The notes below the pieces were generated by a model. The model was not told the DNA's origin, did no database searches, and worked only from the letters and a program-made list of their open reading frames with translations. A stretch of DNA of 64,000 nt from Durusdinium trenchii. Taxonomy: Eukaryota > Sar > Dinophyceae > Suessiales > Symbiodiniaceae. Of this stretch, positions 11,786 to 23,665 are shown in pieces; position 1 is the first letter of the stretch; each line of letters begins with the position of its first letter. The stretch covers positions 494,556 to 558,555 of the forward strand of contig CAXAMN010026362.1 in the NCBI GenBank assembly GCA_963970005.1, written 5' to 3'. The position numbers and the translations under genes are program-made.

Positions 11786-13214
11786 GAGGAATCACTTGGT
11801 GGGGAGCCAAGGGTTTTATCAAACATCGTCTCACCAGCGGAAGGGTCTCACCAGCGAGCTGGGTCAATTCGAAGCAACACCAGTCTTTTAGATAGAACTT
11901 TCCCATTCAACATGAAGACTCATGACAACCGAAGAGAACTAGACAACCGTGGAGCGTCTGGTCTTTGTTTGAGTTTGAGCATTCCATCTCCCGGATCTAT
12001 TGACCCCCAGCTTGAGCACACCAAAAAGGAACACGTCACGAGTCACTACCAAAATGGTGGGAGGATTTCGAGGAGAGATTTACTTCGTACTCTTTTCAAG
12101 AGGCGATTCAAAGATGTGTCTGCATTGAATACAAGTCATACAAGTGATAAGACCTGATAAGACCATTTGCCTTTACTTTCAAACCAGTGCTGTTTGTCTT
12201 GATCGTGCCTGCGACAGCGGCAAGAGCTGGAGGTAACTCATGGCCAAACAGTACTGGGTGATGTCGATGTGAGGTCTTAGCTTCTTGCCACGAGTAATAA
12301 TGCCCTTGCTACAAGTAGCGACTGTCATGGCTCCCTGCTGCTCAAGGATCAGCGCATGTTTATGAATGTCTCAGGAGCTCAAAGAGTTGCGCAGCATGAA
12401 CCGCTGGTTCTCGAGCAAGATTTTTGTTTTGCTTGCCTTTTTTTGACTCTCGTTCCAAGATGTTCCAAGAACACCATGGTGCCACATGACACTTTCTATG
12501 GTCACTGAGCCACAACGAGCCACGTCAGCACTTGGCCATAACTTCTGAACCAACCAGCTGAGCCAGCTGTCTCCGGACCTCTTTTTGAAGCGGTCCGTCC
12601 ACACCGAGTCGGTCGGTCACCTTTGTGAAGCGGAGCACGGGGAGGTTCTCCGCGCGCATGGGACCGAGGTCTTCGGTTTTTCGTTTTCACTGGTCTTTCT
12701 TCCTGAGCAAGGCACAACACCGCACAACACCTCCAGTTCTTACAGAGCTTTTGGCACGTTAAACAAGGAGAGCAGCAAAAAGGAGAAGTCAGGCACACGG
12801 AAAGAAGAAACAAACCATCTAGACTACTGAAGGTGAGCACCCAACAGTTGTGCTTTGATGATACTGAATAAATGATATGATTCTTACACATTCTTGCTGT
12901 ATAGTACTACTGAGGTCCTGGATTTCGTACGTAGATCAAACGCGCATCGCAAGTTTCTGTCCGCCTCTTCCTCTTCTTTGCTTCGCCTGCCTTTTCCATT
13001 TTGTCGTTTTGTTCCTTTCCTGCATCCTGCGCGACTGTGCTGATGTCATTAGCATGCTGATGTCTCAATATCAGGAAAACAAATCCATCTGGAAAACACC
13101 TCCATGACATAACCGTTGCAAGACTCGCAAGAACTCCAACCAAAAGTGTGCTTCTTACAACACAAACTACACAGCTAAGTCTGGAACAAGAACGCTTTCA
13201 CACACAAGATGGGC

Positions 13215-13370
13215 CTGCAGAACCCCAATTGCGAGGGTCTTTGCAAATCCCCCAGGGTCGACCAGACCATACAGCCCCCTGTGGCCTGTGCCAGCTGGGC
13301 CAGAATCTCCGGCCTTGTCGTCGGGTGACACGTCAAATTCAAACGACTTGTATGGGACATCTGGCCGGAC
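13215..13370 (-). CDS. Unassigned exon
   Basis: A GC3-rich minus-strand block of about 50 codons, containing a DVSPDDKAGDSGPAG-type loop followed by RGLYGLVDPGGFAKTLA. It ends at CAG|GC (13215), the AG|GC donor context used repeatedly by the GalT-like gene. The 5' boundary is uncertain (a CCAG acceptor near 13370 is possible). The product is not recognised. Confidence 0.35.
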
Positions 13371-13499
13371 CCCATTTGAGGCGACCGCGGTACATAGTCC
13401 CCTCTTCTGTGTCACTTGTGTCCCTTCTTCTGTGTCATCGACCGGGATTGAATCCATCTTCTGTGATGTCCAAGGTCACACGTCTCTGGTTGAAGATGA

Positions 13500-13586
13500 C
13501 CCCGTTGCTACGAACGGAGCCAAATACATCGCTACGAACGGAGCAAGAGGACGCTACTAGTAACAAGGGCATCGCCCTCAGGCTCT
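13500..13586. repeat. Family A repeats
   Basis: GCTACGAACGGAGCAA and CTACTAGTAACAAGGGCATC modules lie between two candidate exons of the minus strand, as expected for an intron. Confidence 0.75.
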
Positions 13587-13760
13587 AAGGTCTTGGCTGG
13601 AGGAAGGGCTCATCGGAACGCCGCTGATCTGAAGGGCAGGACCGTTTTGGACCACAAACCCGTTGACCACACGTAGAACACCTGCATGGTGCCTTAAATG
13701 GCTTCAAATTGACCTCTGTGTTAGACACATGTCCAAGATCCTCGCAAAAGAATCTCATTC

Positions 13761-13935
13761 CCAAAACAGCTTCAGCTTCTCCAGCTCCAGCTGGCGCCCA
13801 GCGGTGCCTATCGGTGACCACAGTTCCGGCGGCCGCACTTCGTAGAGAACGACCTTCATCGCCGTCATCGCGTCCACTGAAAACAACACCCCCCGCTTCG
13901 AAAGAGTCTCAAACACTTCTCGCACTTGGTTTCAT
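13761..13935 (-). CDS. Unassigned exon
   Basis: A minus-strand open block with high third-position GC, reading VFETLSKRGVLFSVDAMTAM and continuing about 30 more codons into an LELEKLKLF helix. The likely end is a GA donor at 13760. It lies upstream of the exon at 13215-13370 on the same strand and may be part of the same gene. No family was recognised. Confidence 0.35.
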
Positions 13936-14138
13936 GGGAACTCGTCTTTTCTCAGAACTTCTTGAACTCCTGGTGAATCAATGACGCTTGGAATGAGGGA
14001 CCTTTTTCAGTCGTTCAATCCACGTCCGTCTATGACAAATGCTGCAGATATTGCTGTAAAACCAAATGTCTGCTTTGCTGAGGCACACTTCCATCTGCGT
14101 CCAGCAAAGCGTAGAAGATGCCCTGCATTGCAAATCGA

Positions 14139-14188
14139 GTGGCCCAAACATGGCCCAAACAAAGTGGCCCAAACATGGCCCAAACAAG
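14139..14188. repeat. 25-bp tandem duplication
   Basis: The segment GTGGCCCAAACATGGCCCAA plus AACAA(A/G) occurs twice head-to-tail, and internally contains a TGGCCCAAACA repeat. Confidence 0.85.
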
Positions 14189-14439
14189 CAGAACACATGA
14201 CGAAACTTCACAAAAAAAACAAGAAACAAGTATGATGTATCTTCAACGAGTCTCGCTGAAAATCCCGTGATTTCTGATTGGCTGTTTCTTAGTTTCACCA
14301 TGTTTCACCTTAACCGACAACTTTTGCTTGTGCACCCAGGAGAACAAGGATTCAATCACCTCCGGCTTGATCACAGATTGAACAGCCGGATCCCACTCGT
14401 TCGCTCAATGATTCGCAGCTTTGGACACTGAAGGCCTCC

Positions 14440-14560
14440 TATCTACTAGCGCTGGCCTCCAACAAAATAGCAAACTCTATAAGACTCTTCTTCCTTTTCT
14501 TCTTTCTTTATTTCTAATAGCAATGGCCTCCAACCTACTAGCGATGGGCTCCAAAGCTCA
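14440..14560. repeat. Family B repeats, reverse orientation
   Basis: ATCTACTAGCGCTGGCCTCC, AATAGCAATGGCCTCCAACC and TACTAGCGATGGGCTCCAA modules, partly separated by unique sequence. Confidence 0.75.
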
Positions 14561-15159
14561 GACTTGGACTCCCCATTTTCGCCTGAAGACCCAGCTCTTG
14601 GCATCGCTCCTGTCGAATCGGGAATCGTGTGGAGACCTGGCGTGATCTCCTGAACAACATGCTATCATATGCTATCCTATTTCATTCGTCTGGCTCCTGA
14701 ACAACGCCCTTCGCCCTGAGTCTTTTTTTTTACGTCGGCGCCTCGTGAGTGCGAAGTGTGATGGTCTCGTGCGAGAGCAAAGGGATCACCATCTGAGTGG
14801 AGCCACCACAGAGACGACAAACGATCGTTGGCCGACAGAAAACCCGCTGAAGTTTCCTGGGCAAGCTTGCATGAGTTTGATTCGTGGCACACATGAGTTC
14901 GATTCGTTTTATAAAGGCTTTCACTTTCACCCCCCTGTCTACTTAGTTGCTGAAGACTTTTTGACCTTCTTTGTGAGGAAACGCCGGTGATTGCGTGATG
15001 TACAAAAGTGGCGTAGTCTGCATGGCGTAGTTGTCAACTTGACTGAGGGACGGGGAAGAAATGGGTTCACACGGCGGATGTGGAGTAGTTGCACATTTGG
15101 GGACTGAACTCTTGTGCTCCCCAAACTTCTCTACCCTGGAAAATGGCATCAAGAAGCTT

Positions 15160-15242
15160 TCTAGTAACAAGAAGCTACTAGGTGGAGGCCGTAGGTTGGA
15201 GGCCATCGCTACGAGTAGCAAGAGGCTTCTTAGTAATGGCAT
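15160..15242. repeat. Mixed repeat block
   Basis: CTAGTAACAAGAAGCTACTA (family A) fused directly to GGTGGAGGCCGTAGGTTGG (family B), then AGTAGCAAGAGGCTTCTTAG. Confidence 0.75.
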
Positions 15243-15312
15243 ATTCTCGTGGCCCTCCACGTTTCACCATGTTTCACCTATTAGTGACCTCCCACTGGCT
15301 GAATGAAGGGAC

Positions 15313-15475
15313 CCTGGTGAACAGCTCCAACCGGGCTGGCTGGCTCTGGCGGGGGAAGCAAAGTGCGGAGCACCTCAAAGCGGAAGTCTTCGAAGTCCTC
15401 CGTGAAGTGCGCAGCGCGGATCCTCAAACGGACCCAGAGTGCACAGATCCAATCGTGGATGGTTCCAGATTCCGG
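15313..15475 (-). CDS. Unassigned exon
   Basis: A minus-strand block of about 54 codons with strongly GC-biased third positions. It reads TIHDWICALWVRLRIRAAHF, then an acidic stretch and a proline-rich LLPPPEPAS end. It ends near a GT donor at 15312. No family motif was recognised. Another possible exon of about 22 codons (DDALAENAFDDAVWDC) lies upstream at about 15895-15960. Confidence 0.33.
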
Positions 15476-16234
15476 ACGATGGCCTGGAGCACGATGCTCA
15501 CTACACTGGGCTTCTGGCACACATCTTTTTTATCTAACAAAAAGATGTCAAACTCTGGAGCACGATGTGCTCGTTCCAATGTGGCAGATTTCAAGTTGGT
15601 TTTTGTTGACAAGGGTTGCTTTCTACAAGGACATGTTGTACACGAGTTTGCATACAACTTGTGCACACTCGAAGCTGTTTTCTTCCCAACCTCCCGCTCC
15701 CTTTATTTAAACGACGTTTTCTTGCGAAGAAAACCATGTCGAGTTCATTTTGACTTCCCACACGTGACGGCTGCTAGGTGTGAGACGCCCAGCCACCACT
15801 GGTTTGCACCACCGAGAGGTTCTCCCATCGCTCCTGATGGAACCGGCGAGTTTGGATGTTTCAAAGGCTGGCTGGTCCTTGAGATCGATCACACATTTGG
15901 GGCAGAACAATCCCAGACCGCATCGTCGAAGGCATTCTCTGCCAACGCATCGTCCAATTGGTAACAAGTCCCAGATTCAAATGATTTGAAGGAAGCTTTT
16001 TCTGGCCTTTCCAGGACGTCTCAAAGGCGGAGGTGCCCGGTTACTGCTAGGTTGGAGGCCATTGCTATTAGGTTGGAGGCCTCAAAGGCACAAAAACATG
16101 CCAGCTTGCTGCTGCTGCTTGCTGCTCCTCTTGAGACAACCGCCGTGCTGCGAAGTAGAGCTTCAAGGCCTTCACGTGGCGCGTGCCAATCAGAGGAATC
16201 GGGGTTGGATCATCCGATGTGGTTGGGCGGCTGA

Positions 16235-16320
16235 GGGCCCCCCTTCGTAGCTTCTTGTTACTAGTAGTAAGGCCAGGAGCTACTGGTAGCGTCGGATCGC
16301 TCCGTTCGTAGCGATGCCCT
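16235..16320. repeat. Family A repeats
   Basis: TTCGTAGCTTCTTGTTACTA, CAGGAGCTACTGGTAGCGTC and CCGTTCGTAGCGATGCCC modules. A B-type pair lies at 16045-16083. Confidence 0.8.
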
Positions 16321-16389
16321 TTCTTCTCAAAAAGCGAAGATTCCAGCGTCCACAGGATTCGGCATTCTGCTCCAATTACACATCATCAC

Positions 16390-16533
16390 CTGCACAAAAG
16401 AGCCTTCGTTTTTCTGGACGTGTCGGCCATGAACAAGCCTCCTCCTCCCCCTCAGAAAAGATCCGGCCCCCCGCGCCGGCGGTGTGCTGCGCTCCTCCTC
16501 CGGTGACGGAAGCACTTCACCCAGCTCAGCCAC
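16390..16533 (-). CDS. Unassigned exon
   Basis: Exactly 48 codons between a CAG|G acceptor and a CAG|GT donor, phase 0 at both ends, with high third-position GC. The encoded segment is acidic then basic (VAELGEVLPSPEEER ... GRRRLVHGRHV). It is flanked on both sides by family-A repeat blocks (16235-16320 and 16545-16605), again placing those repeats in introns. Product unknown. Confidence 0.38.
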
Positions 16534-16544
16534 CTGAATCGTGA

Positions 16545-16605
16545 CGCTACTAGTAGCAAATAGCCTAATTACTAGTAACAAAGGGCATCGCTACTAGTAA
16601 CAAGA
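16545..16605. repeat. Family A repeats
   Basis: CTACTAGTAGCAAATAGC, ATTACTAGTAACAAAGGGC and CTACTAGTAACAAGAA modules. Confidence 0.8.
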
Positions 16606-17147
16606 AAACAACAAGGTCTGACCTGCAAAGGGTCTTTGTCATAGTTTCGGCCTGGCGCAACGAGTCCAATGCGCCTCGGAGCGGCGTTCTCCGCGTTCTC
16701 TCACGGCGCCGTTGCGAGATCCGCGGACGAAAACAGGTGTCGAAATGGACGAAAACGGGTGTCTTTGAGCACCGGCAGATCGAAAGATCGGCAGAATCAT
16801 TTCCTGCAGCTTAACTCTAGCCATAGGGGCAGCTCGATGAAAGGGGCAGCTTTTTCAATCATTTCTTAGTCTTTCAATGGCTGCAGCTTTTTCATGTCCT
16901 TCTCTGCTCAGGACAATCAAAACATATCAAAACATATCAATCAGGTCGGCACCCCCAGCGTCCGCTGCTGACATGACATGGCGACGGCGACGTGTTTCTT
17001 GAATCTTTTCCACGGATCAAGATGCAATTCCAAGGAAGACAGATCTATACATCTATCCAAAAGTAGATCTTTCTTCTGCCAATGATAGTTCAATTCAAGG
17101 AGGCCAGTCTCTCTCTCTCTCTGTTTCGCGAAATGCTTTCGCATCAC

Positions 17148-17290
17148 CTCACAACATGCTTTTCCCCATGTGTCGTTGTCGTCGTGCGCTGAGACGTGGC
17201 ACTTGAGCCAGTCCGACGTGGGTGTCCCCAGCGACGGTCCACTCCGTCCGAGCAGGTCCGAAGATTCTGCGGACCGGGTTGGCGATCCAA
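17148..17290 (-). CDS. Unassigned exon
   Basis: A minus-strand GC3-rich block of about 47 codons reading GRSGPSLGTPTSDWLKCHVS and continuing to a WGKACCEV end, closing at GAG|GT. The same frame stays open well beyond both ends, so the boundaries are uncertain. No family was recognised. Confidence 0.3.
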
Positions 17291-17722
17291 AAAGGAAGAC
17301 GCAGCAAACATGGCTGGCAGGTGGAGGTTTTGCTCTGGATTTGTAGATCAATTTTCGTTGAAACAGGGGCCACATTGATCCGCTTCCATGTGACAAGTGA
17401 GTCGAAGTGTAAAAGATGCTAAGGAGTGAACTGCTCGTTGCCTGCAGTCGAAGCGCGTCGGAGACTTGGGTTCTTTGGTTGGAAGAAATCTGGACATCTT
17501 GGGAACTGGTGGAACTTTCCGTTTTGACCAAGGACTTAAGGTGGGCCACACAACCTTGGTGCAACGACGTATGAAAAAAGAGGCAGCTCATGTATTGCAA
17601 CGACCAACCTTCAGGGCAGAAGATTGGCGCTTGAACAAGTTGGACCACGACTCCAGAGTTGGACAAAAAAGCCAATATCAATCTCTCCAAAAAGGACCGT
17701 CAGTCAGAAATGGCTTACCTTG

Positions 17723-17850
17723 GAGGCCATCGCCATTAGGTCGGAGGCCATCGCTATTAGATTGGAGGTCATCGCCATTAGGTCGGAGGCCATCGCTATT
17801 AGGTTCCTTTCGCTATTAGGTTTGAGGCCGGAACTTTCTTGCCATTAGGT
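17723..17850. repeat. Family B repeat array
   Basis: Five to six units of the TTGGAGGCCATCGCTATTAG type with TCGGAGG variants; one of the cleanest B arrays in the window. Confidence 0.88.
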
Positions 17851-18946
17851 TTCTTTTGCATCATGGCCTATGGTCTTTGCCATGAAACTGACGTTCTCCA
17901 CAGATCTCCGTGGCCTGTTGTACAACAGGTGCGGTTGGACGAGGAGCGAGGCTTAAGTTTCGCAGGTCAAACGATGCCGGTACAGCTTTCCGGGAAAAGG
18001 AAGGATGATGTTCGTGAGTGCAAATTGTTCATGAACAAACCCAGCGGTCCTGCCTCGGCTTTGAGAAGGATACCCAGCTGCTTCATCCTGGAGACTGCGG
18101 CATCGTGACCCAAAGTTGCAAAAGAAACCTAATAGTGATGGGCTCCAACCTAATAGCGATGGCATCCCTAGTTCTGATTGTCTCCATCGTTTCCCCCACA
18201 TCTGAACCCAAAAAATCTGACATGTTTTCAACATGCTCAGCACTGCTGAGAGGCACTGCTGAGACCTCATTGGGACGAGGCAGCAAGTGGGCCATCAGCG
18301 ATCACATGCGATCAGTGTCTTCGAACTACTCACGGGCATGTGATCGGTTAAGTGGTCTTTTGTGGTTTCTAAACCCAAAACCGGGCCGCCCAAACATCAC
18401 AACTTCTGTCTTGGACTCTGCGTGCCAGAACGAACCCACGTCACTGAGTCGTTTCGTGCCTGCCTTTTCTCAGCTCTACCTGTTTCTCGAGAAACATGGC
18501 TAGTGGGCATTGACGGGTGCCTGGGAGCCTCTCACTGCACATGAAGGGAGCAACACAGGTTCCATCGACATCCTTCCTGAATTTTGCGCAAGGCTCCATC
18601 ACTGATTTTCGTTCTTCACAGAGGTTCAACGCATTTTGTCGTTCACGATGGATATTCACTTTGGCGACTCTGACGCACGAGAAGAGTTTTGGAGTGAAAC
18701 GCAGCTGCCTGCATACCCAAACAGGATATGCTCCTAACTTTCATCAACCTTGTCACAAATCCGTTCAGAAACAAGACGACGAAAAGGCAATCATTATCTG
18801 GAGGACATCTGATCGAAACTAGGGCTTGCTGCTGGGTGAGAAGGTGCGCATGGGATCTGCAAGCAGACTCATGGCAAGGAAGGTGCCCTTGGCAAGTCAG
18901 AACTGCCAGAAGTTCCTCTCCGAGTCGGTAAGTGTCAATGATTAAG

Positions 18947-19017
18947 ATGGAAGTGGATGGCACCACCTGTTGGTAAAGAAGAATGATTTTCCAGAGGCCT
19001 ATGCCATCCACTTCCAT
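18947..19017. repeat. 16-bp perfect inverted repeat
   Basis: ATGGAAGTGGATGGCA at 18947-18962 is the exact reverse complement of TGCCATCCACTTCCAT at 19002-19017, with a 39-nt spacer. It would form a stable hairpin. No element boundary was recognised. Confidence 0.85.
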
Positions 19018-19499
19018 GACTTCATGTCCAGTGTACTCCCTTGAATTCCTCCAAGTCACCGGATGAGCGTCTCTCGTGGTCCACCTGCGTCGCCAGACGC
19101 GGCCGCGGCCGCCTCCCCCGTCCGTTGGTCGTGCGAAGGACCAAGGTGCAGACTGAAGGCCAAGCGACGGACCATGCGATTATCTGAGAAGTGAGAATAC
19201 CTCGCACAGGCCGCTTCTGGTGCGGTAAAGGGGACAGGAGGATCATGTCTTGAATTCTTGCTTGCTGGATTACACTGATTTACTTTTTCTTTTGCTGGTC
19301 AGTGTGAATGAAAAAACCAACAAAACAGTCAAACTGCTGAATGAACAACATTCTGCAGAAGCTGCACAAGCCCCCCAAAAGGGACCACCGCAACTGTCTG
19401 TGATGTGGCAACTGTTTGCCAGATGAGTTCTGCTGAGTTTGACACACATCGACAGGTGCTTCTGGCAATCGCACGGCAGGATCCACATCCATCTTGGTT

Positions 19500-19615
19500 T
19501 AGCAACTTGTCTTCAAACGGCGATCGCTACCAGTTGCAAGAAGCTAAGAGTATCTAGAAGCTATTAGGTGGAGGCCATCGCTAGTAGGTTGGTGGCCACC
19601 GCTAGTAGGTTGCCT
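19500..19615. repeat. Family A/B repeat block
   Basis: CGATCGCTACCAGTTGCAAG and AGAAGCTATTAGGTGGAGG, followed by two B units with TAGTAGGTTGG(T)GGCCA. Confidence 0.78.
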
Positions 19616-20172
19616 TTTTTACATGTAAAAGTCTCTCCAAACGGCGATCCGTCAATGATTCAAAGTGAGCTTTCTTTTGCGTCGGAAAAAAACACCAAAT
19701 TCCAAGGACAAACCCACGTCATTTGGCGTTCTCGAAATAACAAGAAGTCCCAGCGTTCTTGGAGGGAAACTCACACAGCTTAAATTAGGGGAGCAAAAAG
19801 AGGAGGTTGAAATCTGCCTTTCTTCGTTTCTTAGAAGTTGCTGTTTCGTGCCTCGAACTTCTTTTCTACTTTTCCATGCTTACAAAAAACGACGCTACGT
19901 TCGTAGCGATGCCAGTTGCTCCGAAGGTAGCGTCCTTGTATCCATAAGCTAAGCTAGTTGGCCATTTCTTCATGATCTGGCAGGAAGCCCAGTTGAGCGC
20001 ACCATGGGTTGGTCGCTTACTTTCCTCATGCGGGTGAGTACCCCCCCATCCAGAAAACACTTCAAAGTTGGAATCCTCAAATCCCTTATCATTCTTCTTT
20101 TCCTCTTCTTTTTTCTTTTGACCTTTCTTCCTTTTCTTCTTTTTCCTACATCATTATTGCTTAGTGGGTCAC

Positions 20173-20790
20173 AGTACTGAAAGACTGTGACCGGGGCATC
20201 CTTAATCCAACGATCCCGATCAGCTTTGCGCTTCCCAGAGAGATCCGCCTGATGCCGCCATCGTTCAATGACTGCTTTGGGCGGCCTTAGCACCAAACGC
20301 ACCGTGTTCTTGGGATCTCTGCAAACGCCTCCAGAACTCTGCAAAACGAAGCAAGTACAAGTCCAACTAACGCATGTACATGCGTTCTGTTTCTTAAATC
20401 TAAGAACCCAATGATTCGTCCCGTGTCCTACCTGCCAAAGACCCAAAGACGGAAGCGAAACCTTTGCGCATCTCGGCAGCCGACATGGGTCGGACATTTC
20501 TCATCGTCGACAGCGTTTGCAACTTCTTTTCGGAAGAGATCCTGTGCTTTTCGAAAGGATGCCGAGCGACCCAATTCTGAGGACCTTTCGGATCGATCAG
20601 ATCCGACTCCGAAATCAGCCCACGTCTTCGCTTCCATCAACGATCCACGCCTGCAGGGCGCCAACGTCTTGCGCAGCTCCTGGCGAAATCGACGGATCTT
20701 CGGCAGATCGTCTTCCTTCGCATTCGCCGAACGGTGCGCCGAACCTCTCCACCCGTGTTGCTTCGGCCAAAAAGCCTCAGCCACAGGCAG
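20173..20790 (-). CDS. Hypothetical gene fragment, two exons
   Basis: The upstream exon (about 20462-20790) reads more than 100 codons in one GC3-rich frame; it is basic and rich in Arg, Lys and Glu. It appears to end AAAG|GT at 20462, and a second exon begins after GCAG at 20318 in matching phase and runs to a GT donor at about 20172. The joined product contains RPPKAVIERWRHQADLSGKR and an aromatic FQYCDP end. This charged, helical character would suit a nucleic-acid or structural role, but no family motif supports that. The start codon and 3' exons were not found. Confidence 0.42.
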
Positions 20791-22794
20791 CAGGCAACAC
20801 TAAACAGTCGTCAGATGCAGGAAAACCTCAAATCTGTCTGATCAAAAGAACAGGCATCAAAATGCATATCCATGGTAACTTTATGAGACTTGGGTTGCAG
20901 CAACTCTACCGAAAATAGGCTTAAAGCATGTTTTAACACCCCAGATCCACGACTTTTCTACAATCAACACTTTTGTTCTTCTTGAAGTAAATCAAGCAAA
21001 CTTCATCCATCTGGCTGTGGGAAGCGGCTGTGCAGGCGGCGTCCAACGTCCGTTCTTGAAGCGCGCGTCACCAAGGATGTACCTTCATTACCGTGATCTT
21101 GGGGCTGACGCGAACTTTTTGATTTCTCAGAGTTGCGTCTTTCGTGAACACCATGAGGAAACTTTGAAGTCTAGGCTAGCAGGAGTTTAGGCATGCTGAT
21201 CTAACCCCGAGGTCAACAGGTCAAGCAGCTGCACAAACACGTTTCCGCGTCGCACCAATCACGTCCAGTCCCATCTGAGAGATGCATGGACGGGCGTCCC
21301 CAACCTCAATTCCAAGCAGGGGTGAAGCAATACATGCAGGCTTTCACGCATATGATAGCTTGACTGATAGCTTGTAGAAACATCTCTTAGCCAGTGTGGG
21401 TCGTATCTGACGATCTTTCGTGATCCGTGGTATGCTTGGTGGGTTCCACATGTGGTGCGAGAGCACGGATCGGGTGAGCGCACAGCATCGGGCCCTGCAA
21501 CTCATGTGACTCTTTGTCTTCATGGTGTTTTCTGTGTGAAACCTGCGCAAGCTTCATGAACACCTCCACCTTCGGGTTCGCCCCTGGAAACTGAAAAGAA
21601 GGGACTTCAGCCGTCACACACACGCATGGCTTGAGCAGGGCCCTAACGTCGAGCTCGGCGGATTTGTCCAATCTGCCCCCAATTCAGCTTTCCAAACTGC
21701 ATTGCGTGATGAGGATAGAGCTGGGCAACCTAGCTTGGAGGCCATCGCTAGTAGGTTGGAGGCCATTCCCATTGGGTTGTATACAGCCCATCAGCCCGCC
21801 CATCACCCCACCTGAGAGTCCCTGCTGCATTGGGAGGTGGCTCGGACGGACATGGGCACCGGTTGGTCTACGGCGTCTACGGGATAGCTAGTCTTCCGTC
21901 TTCGGCTCGGGTCTGTTGGGGCTCTGTGTCTGGGCGTCTGGACGGTTCGAAGCTTCTGGACTGTTCGAGCCGAACAAGCCGCCACCAAGCGCCGCCACAT
22001 GATTCTTTATTTTGGAAATCTCTGCTTTTGTGATTGTTCCTTCAACTCTCCATGGTTTCCACATTTCTTTCCAAGGTACTACCTGTAGGGTCTGATACAG
22101 TAGCAACAAACAAGAGCGTCAAGCAGCGAGAACCAGCTGTGCTTTGGTGGAATCACAGTCTTCCAACCAACCGGACGCCGCACAAAAAGGAAGAGCAACA
22201 AGTAACGAAAAGCACGAAGGTCTTTCCGTGTACTCTACAAGAACCAAGTGACCAAACACACCCTCTGGGAGTCAAAGACTATAAAAAGAATGGTCTTTAG
22301 GGGACCGAAAAGGACACTTCCTTTGCTTCAGCCGGTCAAAATACAGTCTTTGGACTTCTAGGGCACCCAGATACATTCTAAACATTTCTATGCCAAGCAC
22401 ACGTCTGCCAGGCAGAATTTATGCACCAGATAAGTGCAACAAGAACTGCATTCGAGGAGCCTGCTTCTCCTTTTTGGACCAAGCGATGGTTGGTGACCCC
22501 GAACGCTACCATGTCCCGTAACGTGCAAATGAATTGTGAAGCCGATCTTGCCTTCTTTGGGCTTCTGCGATTTCGCATGCACATGGAAGTTTGAACACAC
22601 CACATTCGAAGAGCATTGACCTTTAGATCTTTCAGCACATTGGCACAACCTGTGAACTTCATTTGGACGAAGAGAGCTGGATGCGCTAGTCGAGCGTCTT
22701 GACTCCCTTGCTTTGTGGGCCTGACATCCCGTCGTTGAAACCGACGAGATTGTCATGGACGGTACTTCTGAACAACTTTAGTTTAATTCTTGTT

Positions 22795-22935
22795 TCTAAT
22801 AGCTTCTTGTTACTACTAGTAAGGCCCTTGCTCCTAGTAGCGATGCACTTGCTCCTAGTAGCGATGCCCTTGCTCCTAGTAGTGTCCTCGTTCCTACCCC
22901 CCCCCCCCTCGTTCCCCCCCCCCCCCCCCCCGGTA
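22795..22935. repeat. Family A array ending in a poly-C tract
   Basis: Four clean family-A units (CTAGTAGCGATGCACTTG, CTAGTAGCGATGCCCTTG and relatives) run into two C homopolymer runs of 10 or more between about 22896 and 22932, separated by TCGTTC. Confidence 0.88.
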
Positions 22936-23344
22936 CTTCTGAACATGTTGTCGGTTTCTTCTGAAAGATCTGTGCTGCGAAGCACGACGCGAGACTCATG
23001 GAGCCGAAGAGTGACTTGAGGAAGTGACGTCTTGAGTCGATCTCTCTGTTCAGAGAGACAGGAAGATGGAGAAACAACAGGTTTAGAGGTACAAACAAGA
23101 ACTCAAATGGAAAGAAAAAAGGACACGAACTGAAGAAAGGCGGCCAGAAAAGAAGAAGGGCACGTACGAAAGCGAAAGAACAGGGCCAGAAAGAGCACGT
23201 TTCACAACCCAACCAACCTGGGTGGAAACCCAGTCCGCAAGCAGAAAGACTTCTGGAACGAAACCCAGTGCCAGCCATGTCAAAGGATCTCCAGCGCGAA
23301 ACGCGCCAGAACTTGGAACAAACGGTTTCTGGTTGGGACTGGCA

Positions 23345-23395
23345 AGAAGCTACTAGTAACAAGTGCGTTACTAGTAGTAACAAGTAGCTAGCATT
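23345..23395. repeat. Family A repeats
   Basis: AAGCTACTAGTAACAAGTGC and TTACTAGTAGTAACAAGTAG modules. Confidence 0.8.
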
Positions 23396-23564
23396 TGATT
23401 CTGCAATTTTCAACTGAGGGTTCCAACAGACTGAATCTCTTTCATCACTGGGATCCCAAACGCGATGCTGAAGGAGCCCTACGTGACCTCAGCCACTGAC
23501 CGGGCGGAGGACGGTCGAAGCCGATGGGGATGAACTCCCATGACCATTAATGGGGATTACACAA

Positions 23565-23665
23565 TTATAATGTAGATATATAACCACGTAGAAATTCTTA
23601 TACATATCTACATATTACATTGTTATATCTACATAATACAATGATATATATATATATACACACAA
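23565..23665. repeat. AT-rich low-complexity block
   Basis: Repeats of ATATCTACATA and its complement, ending in a TA run. ATGTAGATATATAACC near 23571 and GTTATATCTACAT near 23622 form an imperfect inverted repeat. It contrasts sharply with the GC-rich surroundings. Confidence 0.75.

Larger units (their letters stand above)
9660..13160. other. Intergenic or intronic stretch without an assigned gene
   Basis: No recognisable gene. There are weak open GC-rich blocks at about 10610-10735 and 10960-11120, where both strands are partly open and no family motif is seen. It also holds small family-A fragments at 11575-11610, 11732-11785 and 12275-12330, and an AT dinucleotide tract at 10087-10103. 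Confidence 0.5.
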
